The notes under the pieces: model-generated
Database searches by the model: none
What the model was told of the DNA's origin: nothing
Seen by the model: only the letters and a program-made list of their open reading frames with translations
Made by a program: the position numbers and the translations under genes
Part shown: positions 1 to 10,905 of the stretch, one piece after another
Layout: each line of letters opens with the position of its first letter
How positions within the stretch are numbered: the stretch's first letter is position 1
Assembly (NCBI GenBank): GCA_947561715.1
Contig: OX387202.1
Span: 3,472,001-3,536,000, forward strand
DNA from: Ascidia mentula
Lineage: Eukaryota > Chordata > Ascidiacea > Phlebobranchia > Ascidiidae
Direction: 5' to 3'
Length of the DNA stretch: 64,000 bases

Positions 1-402
1 GTTGTCGTATATTAGATGTAAAAAATTAACTTAAGATTTGTCGATTTTGTGCATTTCTATTGTATCATGAGAATTTTATCATAAAAATCTCTTGATAGCA
101 TTACGTCCAACAAAGACGTAGTAGCAGATATATTCAACAAGTTTTGTGATATATCGGAAGTCGTTTCATTCACAAGGTTTTCAATTGGTGTAATAAGTTT
201 CGCCCATGATTGTGGACATCATCTTTGTTGTAAAAGTCGCAAAGGTGTGACCATCGACTTACGGAGTGTTTATTTGTGAATCTCAATCGTGTTTATCCAC
301 TGGTTTGAAGACTTCTGTAAAACAAAAATAACATCAGCATCTTTTTTCTTTCAGATTTTCAGTTTTTTTTCATTTAAGTTTGGTTTGTTTGAATTTGCCG
401 AG
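1..402. other. 5' flank and probable 5' UTR of the CYSTM-like gene
   Basis: No open coding region is seen before the ATG at 403. A pyrimidine-rich tract ending in AG near 355 could be a splice acceptor, either for a 5' UTR intron or for spliced-leader trans-splicing, which tunicates use. No clear TATA box was identified. Confidence 0.4.
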
Positions 403-1699
403 ATGGCTTCAGCTCCTCCACCCTATTCAGCAAACGATCCCATGACCCCCCCTCCGGTAAACCCCGCTTACCCCCCTCAACCACCGATGCAACAGGCTGG
501 GATGCAGCAACAACCTTACCCCCAACCTGGGTACCAACAAGCTCCATATTACCAACCTGGTCAGCCAGGGGCTTACCCACCACAGCAACCCTATCCCCCG
601 CAACCCGGGTATCCACCACAAGGGGCTTACCCACCACAAGGGGGTTATCCTCCACAAGGGGGATACCCTCCACAGGGACAGCAGATTTCGCAGCAGCAAA
701 GATATGGCAAACAACAACCCCAGCAAGTTGGTAAGGAAAGAGTTAAACAAATAGAAATTCAACGAGAAATGGCGGATCGTGTAAATTGCCGTCCCCCTAA
801 TTTACCTTAGTTTGGAAAACGTCTTAACAAGCAATTCAGCCGAACGTCCTGGAGCTCCGCAATCCTTTTTACTGATGTCACGAATTAACCAATTTGTAAG
901 AGTTTTATTACACGTAGTCACATAAATGCGGTCGTCATGTAGAGTTTAAATTAGCCGAAAAAATAAAGGATTTTTCGAAAGATTTTGGAAATTGTCCTGT
1001 TGTATTCACTCCACGTTTCGTCTCGTGTCACCCTGGTCGCACCATCCAAAGAGGTCATTTCAATTGTTCCGTAACAATGTAATCGCCTGTTGAGATTGTG
1101 TATTACGCAACAGCATTAATGTGTAATTATGTGATTAAAACTATCGATTTTCGCTTTCCTTTCCCAAAAAATAGCGCCTAAATTCAAAGTGAATGAGAGC
1201 AGAGTTGCGTTGTGTTTTTATATAGTGGCATGGGACGTTGTTCACTGTTATCGGACATAGAAAATGCCAAGTCAAAGTTTGTCGAAACAAATGCAAACGT
1301 CCATTGCCTGTTAAGGTTTTCACCAAGTTAGGGTTTCTACGACACAGTCGGAAAACTGCATCAAAATCAAAACCTGTCATTTGTGTTTTCGTCACCTGAT
1401 AATCCTCCTCTTTTGACCTTGACTTTTTATAAAAGGCATTAATTTGTAATTCCCCATATTCTTACCTTTTTGAAGTCCAAATTCCAGCTATTTGGTGACC
1501 CCTAGAGGAAGTGTATTAGCCATGGCAGAGAATTTTACAGTTTGTGTGCCCTCACCTGAATTTGACACAAACTGACAAAATATTCTTCAACATTTCAGTT
1601 GTGGTTGAAGACCAGAGGAACCGAAGAAAGCAGGACGACACTGAATGTTTCTTAATGGCGTGTTGTGCAGCTCTACTGTGCTGTTGGCTGCTCGACTGA
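403..1699 (+). CDS. CYSTM1-like cysteine-rich tail-anchored small protein (2 exons)
   Basis: Exons 403-730 and 1599-1699, joined by a GTAAGG donor and a TTTCAG acceptor with matching phase, encode 142 residues. Residues 1-107 are rich in Pro, Tyr, Gln and Gly, with repeated YPPQ(G)GYPPQ units and a PPPY motif. The last 34 residues hold VVEDQRNRR followed by a Cys-rich hydrophobic tail (ECFLMACCAALLCCWLLD). This is the plan of the CYSTM family (human CYSTM1 has VVEDQRRDE then a Cys-rich tail). The family is known as small membrane-associated proteins; what this one does is not known. The start at 403 is preferred over an in-frame ATG at 289, because the intervening residues look like translated UTR. 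Exon 1 reads on past the donor to a stop at 810, with AATAAA near 962, so an intron-retained form without the tail is possible. Confidence 0.85.
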
Positions 1700-1845
1700 T
1701 TATTACACCTACGTCAAACTTTTCCAGATCCTTCATCATCAAAGTTGTCGGTCACGTGATGTGCTCCTTATGTAAATAACTTCGGTAGCAGCTGTTTTTG
1801 CTTTATTTCTTTTTCAACCGCGTAGTATTAAAATAACCGGAAAAA

Positions 1846-1851
1846 AATAAA
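1846..1851 (+). terminator. Polyadenylation signal AATAAA of the CYSTM-like gene
   Basis: A canonical AATAAA lies 147 bases after the stop codon at 1697-1699, in an A-rich context. Confidence 0.6.
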
Positions 1852-4307
1852 AACTGTCGTGCCGACAGTGGTTGCTTTAATGTGTGTGACGCAATGTCAC
1901 GATACTTTTACGTCTTCGATAAAAAGGGGCAACCATTATGATTTTAATTCGTTTCATGCTTTCAGTATGTTTTCCGTTTGCGTTGTTTTTTGGCAACCCA
2001 ATTGTGAATGTGTATTGGAGAGGTGTCTCGTTTAGCCAAGAGGTTTCCTCTTTAAAATGGCGCAAAATTCCCGTAAAGTTGCCGCCTTGATTGCTACCTT
2101 ACTTAGCAGATATATATTTCTCTACGGTCGTCCTTCCCATGATTTCGTAAACAAACTTATGTTTATTCGTTGTTTCGGGTTTAGTTCGCTATGAATTTTT
2201 CACAGTTGTTGAGCAATTCACACAAACACACAAGGAATCAGACTTTGGCTGTTGTTGCCCACGACACAAAAATCAAACGACAAAGCAACAGTTGCATCAA
2301 GTTGTTGTACTTCCCTGGAAAACAAATTGTGCTTTTCGCTCATCCACAATTTGTTGACGTACAACAACTGGTAAGTGTTGCTTTGTCGCCTGTTTACGTG
2401 ACGTGGGAGTCTGGCGATTCTTGTGTTGTTGGAGAATTGCTCAGTGTTGCAAATGTGAAAAAGCCATATTGTACGAAAGCCGAAACACCTAATAAATACA
2501 ACTTTGTTTGCACTTGTGTCTGTAAGGTAATATTACCTGATTTTTGATGTTGGCGAAAAGTTTAGTTGAGAACAAGCGTGAATATATTGTGACGGTCTGC
2601 GTATTTGCACCGCTTGATTTTCGGGTATGAGTTATATGTTTGTTCGCTTTCCTTCAGCTTCAAGGTCTATGTTTTCGTCTGTTTTGTGCAACTGCTGGAA
2701 CTCACGGCATGTATGTATTTTTCTTGCTACCTTTGTTTAAAGTTTGTTGCAGTCTAACAACAATTCTTCCTTTAGTGCCACTTGTATATTCACTAATAAA
2801 TTACATATTGCGCTTTACAAACGTGAATATTTTTAGCTGCTTGCCCAAACTCACACCTTGGGGGTTTTGTTGCTATTATTTCTATTTAAGTTTACGTCAC
2901 AAAACTTTGTTTGCATCAAAACACGAAATTTGGTGAAAATTGTTAGTTTGATCCGTTACGTCACGTGTTCGTGACCAACCAGAGCGTACACAAAGGGTTT
3001 GAAGATAGCAGGGCATAAGACACGAAATGCTGAAAAGGAAGTTGATTAAACTGTAGCCATTTCAACAACTATAGCTTCTCATTAACAGTGTTATACGATT
3101 TTCGCTGCTGAGCTTAATAACATCAAGCGGCACAATATTTGTCCAAGGTTTCTTTAACATTTTATCCGTTTCTTTTTTCAGTTTTATCTGCGTTAAATTT
3201 CTATACAGTCAAGCTACAGTGCAGTAGCAAAACGCAGCAGGTAACAAAAGAAAAGTGTAGAAATTCTAGATACCAATCACATACCACAGGCTATAAATTG
3301 AAATTATGACTTCGTGAAGTTATTCACAGAAAAACTTGACACAGGACAAGAAAACTTTATTACTGGAGAAGAGACAGATGTTTTTTCTGTTTGCAAATAC
3401 GATAGTTATGGTGCGTTCAATCGGCTTTGGGGTCGTGTTTGACTTCTCGTTCCTGAAGTAAAATAACATTACCACGGATCGTAACGACATGGAATCCGCC
3501 TCATAACGCGAACGGAGATAACTTCCAGCATGCTGTTGTTTGCCAAACCCAAACAAATGTAGTCAATATCACATAGCTTGTTAGTCCAGTCTTGTTTGTA
3601 ATTAAGTCCAATATCGCTGGGCAAAGCAAGCTGAAAATTGGTAAGTTTCTTAAAAACTAAAATAGTAACAATATGTTCAGAGGATAATTCCGCAATTTGA
3701 AACGCTTAACAATCTGGAACCCCATTGTTGACGTAATACAATCAGCTTATATTGTTTCGTTCGCTTGTGTTAGTACAGTCCACAGTTAGTGATGTCAGGT
3801 TACATGGGTTATATCAGGCTAGAATAGTTAGTCAAGCATTTACGTAGTTAATACGCTACGTAACTGAACATGGAAGCTGTGCTACCAGCAGTGCCATGAT
3901 ATAAGGCAACAGCATTAAAGATGTTTTTCAGTTCTTTGACAGAAGCGAAATGATTGAGGTTAGCCAGGAGTCATTTTTACGTTGATTTTTTCGCAAACTC
4001 ATTTAAATAAAAACAATTCCTTGATCTCAGCAGTCGTTTTGAAATATTGTCGGATAGTTTTAAGATGTTGAAAAAATGCCATCAAGCAGCCCTAATGCTG
4101 TTTTGTAAGATTTCTGTTGTAACGTAGCGCAACAAAGAGAAACAGAACAAAATAATTTTTCTGCTAGCACTGAAATCATAAATTAATTTTAAATTTAAAA
4201 TGTAACGTCCAGGTCCAGTCTCTTTGTTGAATTTTCCAAGGTTGTTTGTACAAAACGAGATAAAATTTAAAACTAGTTTTAAACACAACTTCATACATAT
4301 CAATATT
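1852..4307. other. Intergenic DNA with one weak gene candidate
   Basis: Apart from the doubtful two-exon model at 2191-2936, no conserved coding pattern, RNA gene or repeat was recognised. The stretch 2940-4307 presumably includes the promoter and 5' UTR of the WWE-RING gene. Confidence 0.4.
2191..2936 (+). CDS. Hypothetical two-exon protein (weak)
   Basis: Possible exons are 2191-2370, ending in a perfect GTAAGT donor, and 2658-2936, starting after a CCTTCAG acceptor. Both are phase 0 and together give about 152 residues. The first exon is basic and polar. The second is very hydrophobic (FFLLPLFKVCC and further segments), as AT-rich non-coding DNA often appears when translated. No family was recognised. 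The good splice signals are the only argument for it, and it could be chance. Confidence 0.22.
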
Positions 4308-7227
4308 ATGATGTCATCATCCGGACCACATGACCTAAGTCGTCCACCACCTTATAACCCGGCCTTTTTCTCACAAATTCCCACCCCCACTAGTGGGCAG
4401 TATGGAGGTCAGTAGCATCTTTAGCAGCAAAACATTCAGTCACACGATAGCGGTAGACTTACCAAAGTGTCAACAATGCACGTTCCGCTAGACTGCTTGT
4501 GAAAATGGTGTATTTTAAATATATGCTTGTTCATTCTCTCAAATTCATATGGCAAGAGTGAGAGTAATACCAGATAATCATGAGGTTTTCAGGCTTGGCA
4601 GCCCAGGCAATGCAGCCCAGCTGGATCAGCCACTTTTTCCTGACAAGTCGAAGCAAGATTTGAAAAATCAAGCTCCCGGTGAGGTTTGAACTCACGACCC
4701 TGGGCTAACCAGGCCCAACGCTCTACCAACTGAGCTACAAGAGCTCAGTGGTTTCACGGGGTATATTGTGGCCAAGGTACACTGGTGCGCAAGCGCACAA
4801 CTTGCCAGGCTGTGATCGCCAAGCAAGGACCTGCGCAGTGGGGCGATCCTGCCTATCATGCCATTGCATGAAATATTACTGCGTAATACCAGATAATTCA
4901 CACCCTGTAAGGTTTGAACTCACGACGCTGAGCATTATGAATCCATCCTCCAATAAGCATTTAAAAATGATTTGATTTCCATGTTTTGTGACGTAATTAG
5001 TGACGAGTATGGATCAGCCAATCGCAGTGTGGGAGGTGGGGAGGGAAGATTACAAAGGATGGCAGTTGTATCCTGGTGACGTCAGCTGTTTTCTTGAGGA
5101 ATCTTTCAAAGAGTTTGTGGAAAATCCAGCGGTTAAAAACATCGCCAAACTCACGGAAACACGAATTTTCGATTTTGCTTTTAACGAAGAGGTTGACCAA
5201 ACAAATAGTGAGTATTTTCCTAACGCTTTAATTAGGTACAACTCCAAAGTGTTGCAGTGTTAGTGAAATTGCAATCAGTATAATGCGATCAGATGTAGGC
5301 AACTTGTTAATAATAATTATTTTCATGTTTACTTACCTTGAGTTTGGCTTATGAAGTTTTGTATCGAGTCGTGAAAGTACAAAACGTCCCAAAATCTACT
5401 CTAGCCGACATTGTCTACATAAAAAACAAAAGAAATTGTTTTTCCTGCTTTCTTCTTCACTAGAACTTCCACGTAAAATCATGTGGTAATATTTTGTTCC
5501 AGATCATGTTTATCCAATCCGTCGCCTGGAAATGTCGTGTGATTGTGCCCTGGCGCAAAGGATAGTTTGGAAATGGGGAATCACCCAAGATGCGAACACC
5601 GTGCAATGGAATTCGTATTGCGCGGAAGTTGTCAATCTTCTGGAGAGAAAATTTTGTGATAATGAGCAGACTGTGAACCTTCAGCAAGAGTTTCCTCATC
5701 TAGATATGGAATATTCGGTTGATTTTCCAAACATGATGCAGGTATACAAGTTAATGTACGCAGCATGCACATGTTTAAAAAATAAATAAATATTAATAGT
5801 AATAATAACAACAAATAAATTAAAATACAAGAAAATGCGTTTGTTGTTAAACGTCGGTTACTTAAACATACCCTCTCTATTACTTTAAAATGTTTACCCT
5901 GCAGTAATTATTATTATTATTTTTTTTTTAGATTAACAACCATACAAAAACACCTCGCAGAATATCAAGAGTTAAACTGCAGGATTCTTATCCGAAAGCT
6001 TTGGCGAGAAAAGTAAGAAAATATCACATTAATTGTTGCTTTGTTATATAACTGTTGTATAGCTTATACTATAAACACAATAAAATACAAATACAAACTC
6101 TACATAATCATAATAATATCATTGTTGTGTTTAATACTTTATTTGTGCATAACTTAAAAAACTGCTGACAGGCAATTTCAAATAATGTGCAACTAAAAGC
6201 TTTCCTTAATTTTAGAAAGAAACAGCACCCGAAAGTCCCGCTGTTGCACAAGCAATGCAATTAGATGTTGTTCGAACCGCGAAGCTTCTTGGCTACGATG
6301 ATATGATTCTTCGGGCAGTGGTTTCAAGGTAAGATTTACTGCGCGCATAAGCATTTAAATGGGCTGCAGACAGAGTCACTATTTCAACTTTAACAGTGAC
6401 GCGGAGCCTGATGTCACTATTGGTTGTTAGCAGTTGCGTTGCCACAGTGTGTTCTGACCAGGTTTGTCTCAGGACTTGTATCATCAATTACAATTACTCG
6501 TCTTACAAACCTTTGCAAAGAAAACGAATTTTTCCTCTCAATACTTTATTCTAGATGTTGGCCGAAGTCTTTGTCAACCATTCAAATCCTACCTTGCAGG
6601 TCTTAATGTTCTGTATGATTTGCTCGGTAAAATAAAACCGGGGTGTTTGCCAATACTAGTGATGTAGGGTTCAAGATATGTTGCAGGCGATTACAACAAA
6701 ATGGAATGTACAGCTGCATTGAGGATTTGTTGACGGATGTTACGACGGAGAGTACGTCGCTAAAATCCTTTGTTCAATCCAATCCATCAGGTTCTTGCCC
6801 CCATGTCTTGCTAAACCTGTTCCATAAAATTTCCTCGGGATTAATTCTCACATAAGAGTTTTCAGTACAGCAAAATTTTTCAAAGAATAGTTTTCTTTTT
6901 TAAGTCAGACTTGGACGTGGCCAGCTATTACTTAAACACATGATCATAGTGAATGTTCAAGTAAGTGAATATAGGAATTCCCTCCAACAGCTATCTGTCA
7001 AAATTCACGTTTGTCAAACTATCTTTATCTAACGTTTAGAATCCCGACCTCCCACCAGAGGGCGCACGCAGGAAGACAGAAGTTGCAAGATTTGCATGGA
7101 CAACCAAGCTGATGTGGCGTTTGTTCCGTGTGGTCATTTCTGCTGTTGTTCGTCCTGCGCCAAACACGTGCGAAATTGTCCGATGTGTCGGAAGTCAATC
7201 CAGACCACCATGAGAATATACATGTAG
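4308..7227 (+). CDS. WWE-WWE-UBA-like-RING E3 ubiquitin ligase (7 exons)
   Basis: Exons 4308-4407, 5001-5207, 5503-5741, 5932-6012, 6216-6328, 6687-6751 and 7040-7227 all join in phase and give 330 residues. Residues 1-40 are Pro-rich with a PPPY motif. WWE domain 1 spans about 42-110 (WEV...YKGWQLY...VDQTNNHVYPIRR) and WWE domain 2 about 123-195 (VWKWG...VQWNSY...MMQINNHTKTPRR). A helical UBA-like segment lies at 222-264. A C-terminal C3HC4 RING at 284-319 has spacing C-X2-C-X11-C-X-H-X3-C-X2-C-X6-C-X2-C, like IAP RINGs. WWE domains are known to bind ADP-ribose chains (as in RNF146), and such RINGs recruit E2 enzymes, so this is probably an ADP-ribose-directed ubiquitin ligase. Two WWE domains recall Deltex, but the Deltex C-terminal domain is absent, and no BIR domain is seen. 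It lies tail to tail with the PARP array. The donor after exon 6 (GTACGT) is the least certain junction. Confidence 0.88.
4564..4897 (-). repeat. Composite tRNA-derived SINE in intron 1 of the WWE-RING gene
   Basis: The 15-bp sequence gtaataccagataat flanks the element at 4564-4578 and 4883-4897 as a target-site duplication. On the minus strand the central part (about 4676-4745) reads as a tRNA-like unit with A box TAGCTCAGTTGG and B box GTTCAAACC. It sits between an unrelated 5' arm (ending gatcgcc...gcaatggcat) and a 3' arm (aaagtggctgatccagc...). Two relatives occur at about 24150-24470 and 41694-42040. It is a retroposon, not a working tRNA gene. A second partial B-box-like stretch follows at about 4908-4936. 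Confidence 0.8.
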
Positions 7228-8418
7228 ATGTAAAGGAAATTCTTACATTGGTAAAAACCTTTACATTGCTTTGCATGATATTACTCAATGCATAGAACTA
7301 CCAAAATCGACGATTATTGCATTAAGTGAAGTGTTTTGTGTGTTTTCGCTGAAATTTTGTGTAACCACTGTTTTTAATTAAGACTCGGGTGTGCTGCTGA
7401 ATTGCCGCTTTCTACACACTTTTCCACCTGTTTATTTAACTGATGTGTGTTAAATATTAGCAACACAAACAACACTTATCGACAGTAAGACCTAATTGCA
7501 AATTAGAAACATTTGCCCTCTGAAGTTCGGTATTTAAGGCGAGAAATGCGGCAGTTATTTGGTTGCGTTTGAAACAAAACAATTGGCGATTACTTTTACG
7601 TTTTGAGATACGGTCTTTGAATGTCACGCTTTTACTTCTCTTCTTATCATGTAATAGTTCAAGATAAGTTAATGACATTAAGAGGTAAATTGCATGTTAA
7701 ACTTTAACTTTTGTGCTTATTTCCAGAACCAGTCGTAAAACATGCGCTGCCCAGTTTATACCACATAAAGCTGCGAGCAATGGCAGCATGTCTCCTTTTT
7801 CTGCACTTTTTCTGTTTTCTTTTGTGTTTCGTGAAATACGTCGATCAAATATGCCACGGACGTATTTGAAATATTGAGCTGAATATTTCGTTCATCCGTG
7901 TATGTTTTTGTGCGCAAGCGATTTTCTGTCCCTGCTTTTTCCTGAATTATTTCCAACCGTTGAAGATATTGTAAGTCGAAAGTTCGACATAACTTGTTTT
8001 GACAAGATAGTGATTGACTTGTTCTTTGAGAAGTTTTAATTTTCCGAAGTCAATTCCACCGAGCAGGGAAAATATCAGTCTTTAAAAACAACCACCTAAA
8101 TACCACCAAACGTAATTGCGTAATATGCAAACTGACCCATATTGTCCGCAGTATCACACAATACGTTCCGGTCATGTGTTATCAATAGATTCTGCACATG
8201 TTATGGAATAAACACGAGCATTTTATTCCTTTGCTTTCATTAATTATCTGCACATTTGCGAAGTTTCATTACAAAGATGTAACTACAAACGACTCACATT
8301 CACAAACTGCACATAAATGCATGCAATAGTGCATGTATGCAGTACATGTAAGTATACATATGTAAAAAGATCACCGTTAATTAGGATTCAATAACACGGT
8401 GATAAAAAAACACAATAA
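7228..8418. repeat. Convergent intergenic spacer carrying flanking block alpha
   Basis: There is no gene between the ligase and PARP-A 3' ends. About 7449-8200 is homologous to 13734-14420 and, in part, to 17740-18330. Shared landmarks are the run 'acaacacttatcga', 'tcgtaaaacatgcgctgccc' and 'tacgttccggtc'. The block is the 3' flank duplicated together with PARP genes A and B. Confidence 0.7.
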
Positions 8419-10905
8419 TTATTGATGGTATGATATGATGTAAGTGGGATAAGCGCTCACATCTTTAAACACAACAAACTGTTCAGGGCCTGTTTTGTGG
8501 TCTACTGCACTGTGATAGGGTGCACCCCTACTGTCTGTGGAAAGATATCGCATTTTCCTTTTGCCCTTGCAGTAATATCCGGTAATTACTTCGGATAAAA
8601 ACATTCTGCGAATGCCATGTTCGTCCTCATCAGCGAATCTATGCGAGTAACTGGCTGTCGTGGCGAAATAAACCCCTTTTCCATAGTGAGTACCTGACAA
8701 AATAATTTTTGTCGTCACAAACGGCGCCATAGTTCGTTTATCGTGTACATTACCGTTGAAGCCGCTGTAACTTCTGTCAAATCCATTTTTGTATATGTTT
8801 TTGAAAGCGTCCTTTGTAGTTCCGTGAAATAATTCTTTTGTCACCTCAATATGATCCATGTGATGACGATGCAACTGTTCCTTCACAAATTGCTTCTGCA
8901 TCGTACTACTATTCTGTATTCGTTCAATCTGGTAAAAAATTAAGAAAACGAATGTGGTTTATCAGTTTGATTATAACATAATTTAATTTAAAATTTAGAA
9001 AAATTAACCTTGATAATGGTCTGTGACCAAGAAAATCGAGATTTTTTCATCACACGGTGAAATTCCCGTGATTCCTGATCTAAGGGCACAATTTTATACG
9101 GTTTCCTACGATCCATTCGTTCCCAGTTACTTGGAACACCTTACAAAGATTTTTTTTTGTAAATAAAATGAATGATGAAACTAAATGTAATTACCTTCTT
9201 GCTCATCTTGAACTTTGGTCTCCTTTTCATGTTGTACCAGCAACAAGCGTATTTCTTCTTCATGCTTTAACCTCAAAAAGTCAAATTCACATTTGTACTC
9301 TTCCTGTAGTGTTTCCATTGTAGCATTTTGTGAGTCCAGTTGTTCTTGCAGTTGTTTTATTGCTTGTAATTGTTTTTCCGCTTGTTGTCTTTCTATTTTC
9401 ATTTGTAGCGAATATTCCGTATATTGAGCCTGTTGTTCCGAGTATTTCTTTTCCAACATCTGTATTTTGTTTTCATATTTATTTATAGCTTCTTTCTGCA
9501 TTCCTATTTGCAATTTTGACTGTTGTTCCTTCTCGTTTTGTTTTTCGAAATTTTTGTTTTCAAAATCTTGTACTTGTTTTAAAAAATTTTGTGTTGTAGC
9601 GTTATGACTTTGGATTTCACTTTTTAGTTGTTTTACCTCTTTCTCGTGACAATTGTGCAGATCAGAATATTCAATTTTTAACCTTTGTTTTTCCATTTCA
9701 AATTTCTGTATTTTTTCAATACAAATTTGGTTTTCTTTTTCTAATTGGTTTATCTTTTTCTCGTGTTGATTTTGCTGACCCAAAAGTTTACTTTCAATAG
9801 TAAGTATTTTATATTCCAATTTCTGTATTGATGCTTTTTTGATTTGAATTTCACTTCTCGACTTTTGTATCGTTTCATTTCGAAGTTGAATTTCTCTTCT
9901 ATGTTGTTGTGATTCAAGCTCGTACTGTTTTTGTTGTTGCAAAAGTTTACTTTCCAAGTTTTGTTCCTTGATTAAAGACTTTTGTATCGTTTCAGTTTGA
10001 AGTTGAATTTCTCTTCTATGTTGTTGTGATTCAAGCTCGTACTGTTTATGTTGTTGCAAAAGTTTACTTTCCAATTTTTGTTCTTTGATTAAACATTTCT
10101 GTATCGTTTCAGTTTAAAGTTGAATTTCTCTTCTATGTTTTTGTGATTCAAGCTCGTACTGTTTCTGTTGTTGCAAAAGTTTACTTTCCAATTTTTGTTC
10201 TTTGATTAAAGACTTCTGTATCGTTTCAGTTTGAAGTTGAATTTCTCTTCTATGTTGTTGTGACTCAAGCTCGTACTGTTTCTGTTGTTGCAAAAGTTTA
10301 CTTTCCAAGTTTGGGTCTTTGATTAAAAATTTCTGTATTTTTTTAATCCGAATATTATTATCTCTTCCTACTTGATTTATTTTTTCCTCGCTCTTTTTTT
10401 GTAGTTCCAAAAGTTTATTTTCAAGTTTCTGATTTGTTTCAGTTTGAATTTGAAGTTCTCTTCTAAATTGTTGTACCTCTTCCTTGCACCAATTTTGCAG
10501 ATTAGAACGTTCATTTTCAAACTTTTTTATTTCATTTTCCAATTTCTCTTTCGTTTCATTTTGAAGCTGAATTTCTCTTTTAAGTTGTTTTGACTCAGAC
10601 TCGTAGTGTATTTGTTGTTGCAAAAGTTTACTTTCCAAGTTTTCTTCCTTGATTAATGAGTTCTGAATCATTACATTTTGAAGTTAAAGTTCTCCACTAT
10701 GTTTTTGTGATTCAAGCTCGTACTGTTTCTGTTGTTGCGAAAGTTTACTTTCCAAGTTTTGTTCTTTGATTAAATACTTTTGTATCGTTTCATTTTGAAT
10801 TTGGTTTTCAGTTTTCAATTGTTTTAAATCACTGTATTTTATTTTAATCATTATCAAAGTTTTGCACTCCAAAAAACAACACAAATCTAGAAAAATGGTC
10901 GGTTT
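8419..10905 (-). pseudogene. PARP-A: coiled-coil PARP with two nonsense codons in the coil
   Basis: Read on the minus strand, a coil exon of about 10905-9196 is followed by a linker exon (about 9139-9009, VPSNWERMD...QTIIK) and a PARP catalytic exon (8928-8419). The catalytic exon is open and has the ADP-ribosyltransferase signature: FHGT (NAD-binding His), YGKGVYFATTASYS (Tyr) and YPTYIISY. The third triad position is Ile, as in mono-ADP-ribosylating PARPs. Five codons are missing in frame near 8905, relative to the paralogs. The coil is Gln/Glu/Lys-rich with about six 39-residue repeats. It is interrupted by TAA at 10684-10686 and 10114-10116, each where the paralogs have CAA (Gln). No ATG-bearing first exon was found; the coil exon starts after a TTTCTAG acceptor. 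A shorter product starting inside the coil, or allelic variation, remains possible. Confidence 0.75.
9850..10880 (-). repeat. 117-bp tandem coding repeats in the PARP-A coil
   Basis: A 39-residue unit (core IKEQNLESKLLQQQKQYELE, then SQQHRREIQLQNETIQ) occurs about six times, interrupted by one diverged stretch (about 10330-10560). Gene B has two units, while C, D, E and F have none. Near-identical DNA between units points to recent unequal exchange. Confidence 0.8.

Noticed and set aside
374-762. Long minus-strand open frames opposite the CYSTM-like exon
   Set aside because: They are shadows of the repetitive Pro/Gln/Tyr codons of the real gene.
4676-4745. A functional tRNA gene
   Set aside because: The tRNA-like unit is embedded in a SINE with target duplications and recurs with the same arms at 24.2 and 41.8 kb.
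8419-8928. Bacterial-type ADP-ribosylating toxin
   Set aside because: The motifs and linker match eukaryotic PARP14/15-type catalytic domains, and the gene has spliceosomal introns.
9215-9427. Plus-strand Ser/Cys-rich frames opposite the PARP coils (also near 15505, 20370, 22883 and 27123)
   Set aside because: They are the complement of the Glu/Gln/Lys-rich coil exons and are not conserved as proteins.
9850-10880. CRISPR-like regular repeats
   Set aside because: The regular spacing is an in-frame coding repeat of a coiled coil in a eukaryotic gene.
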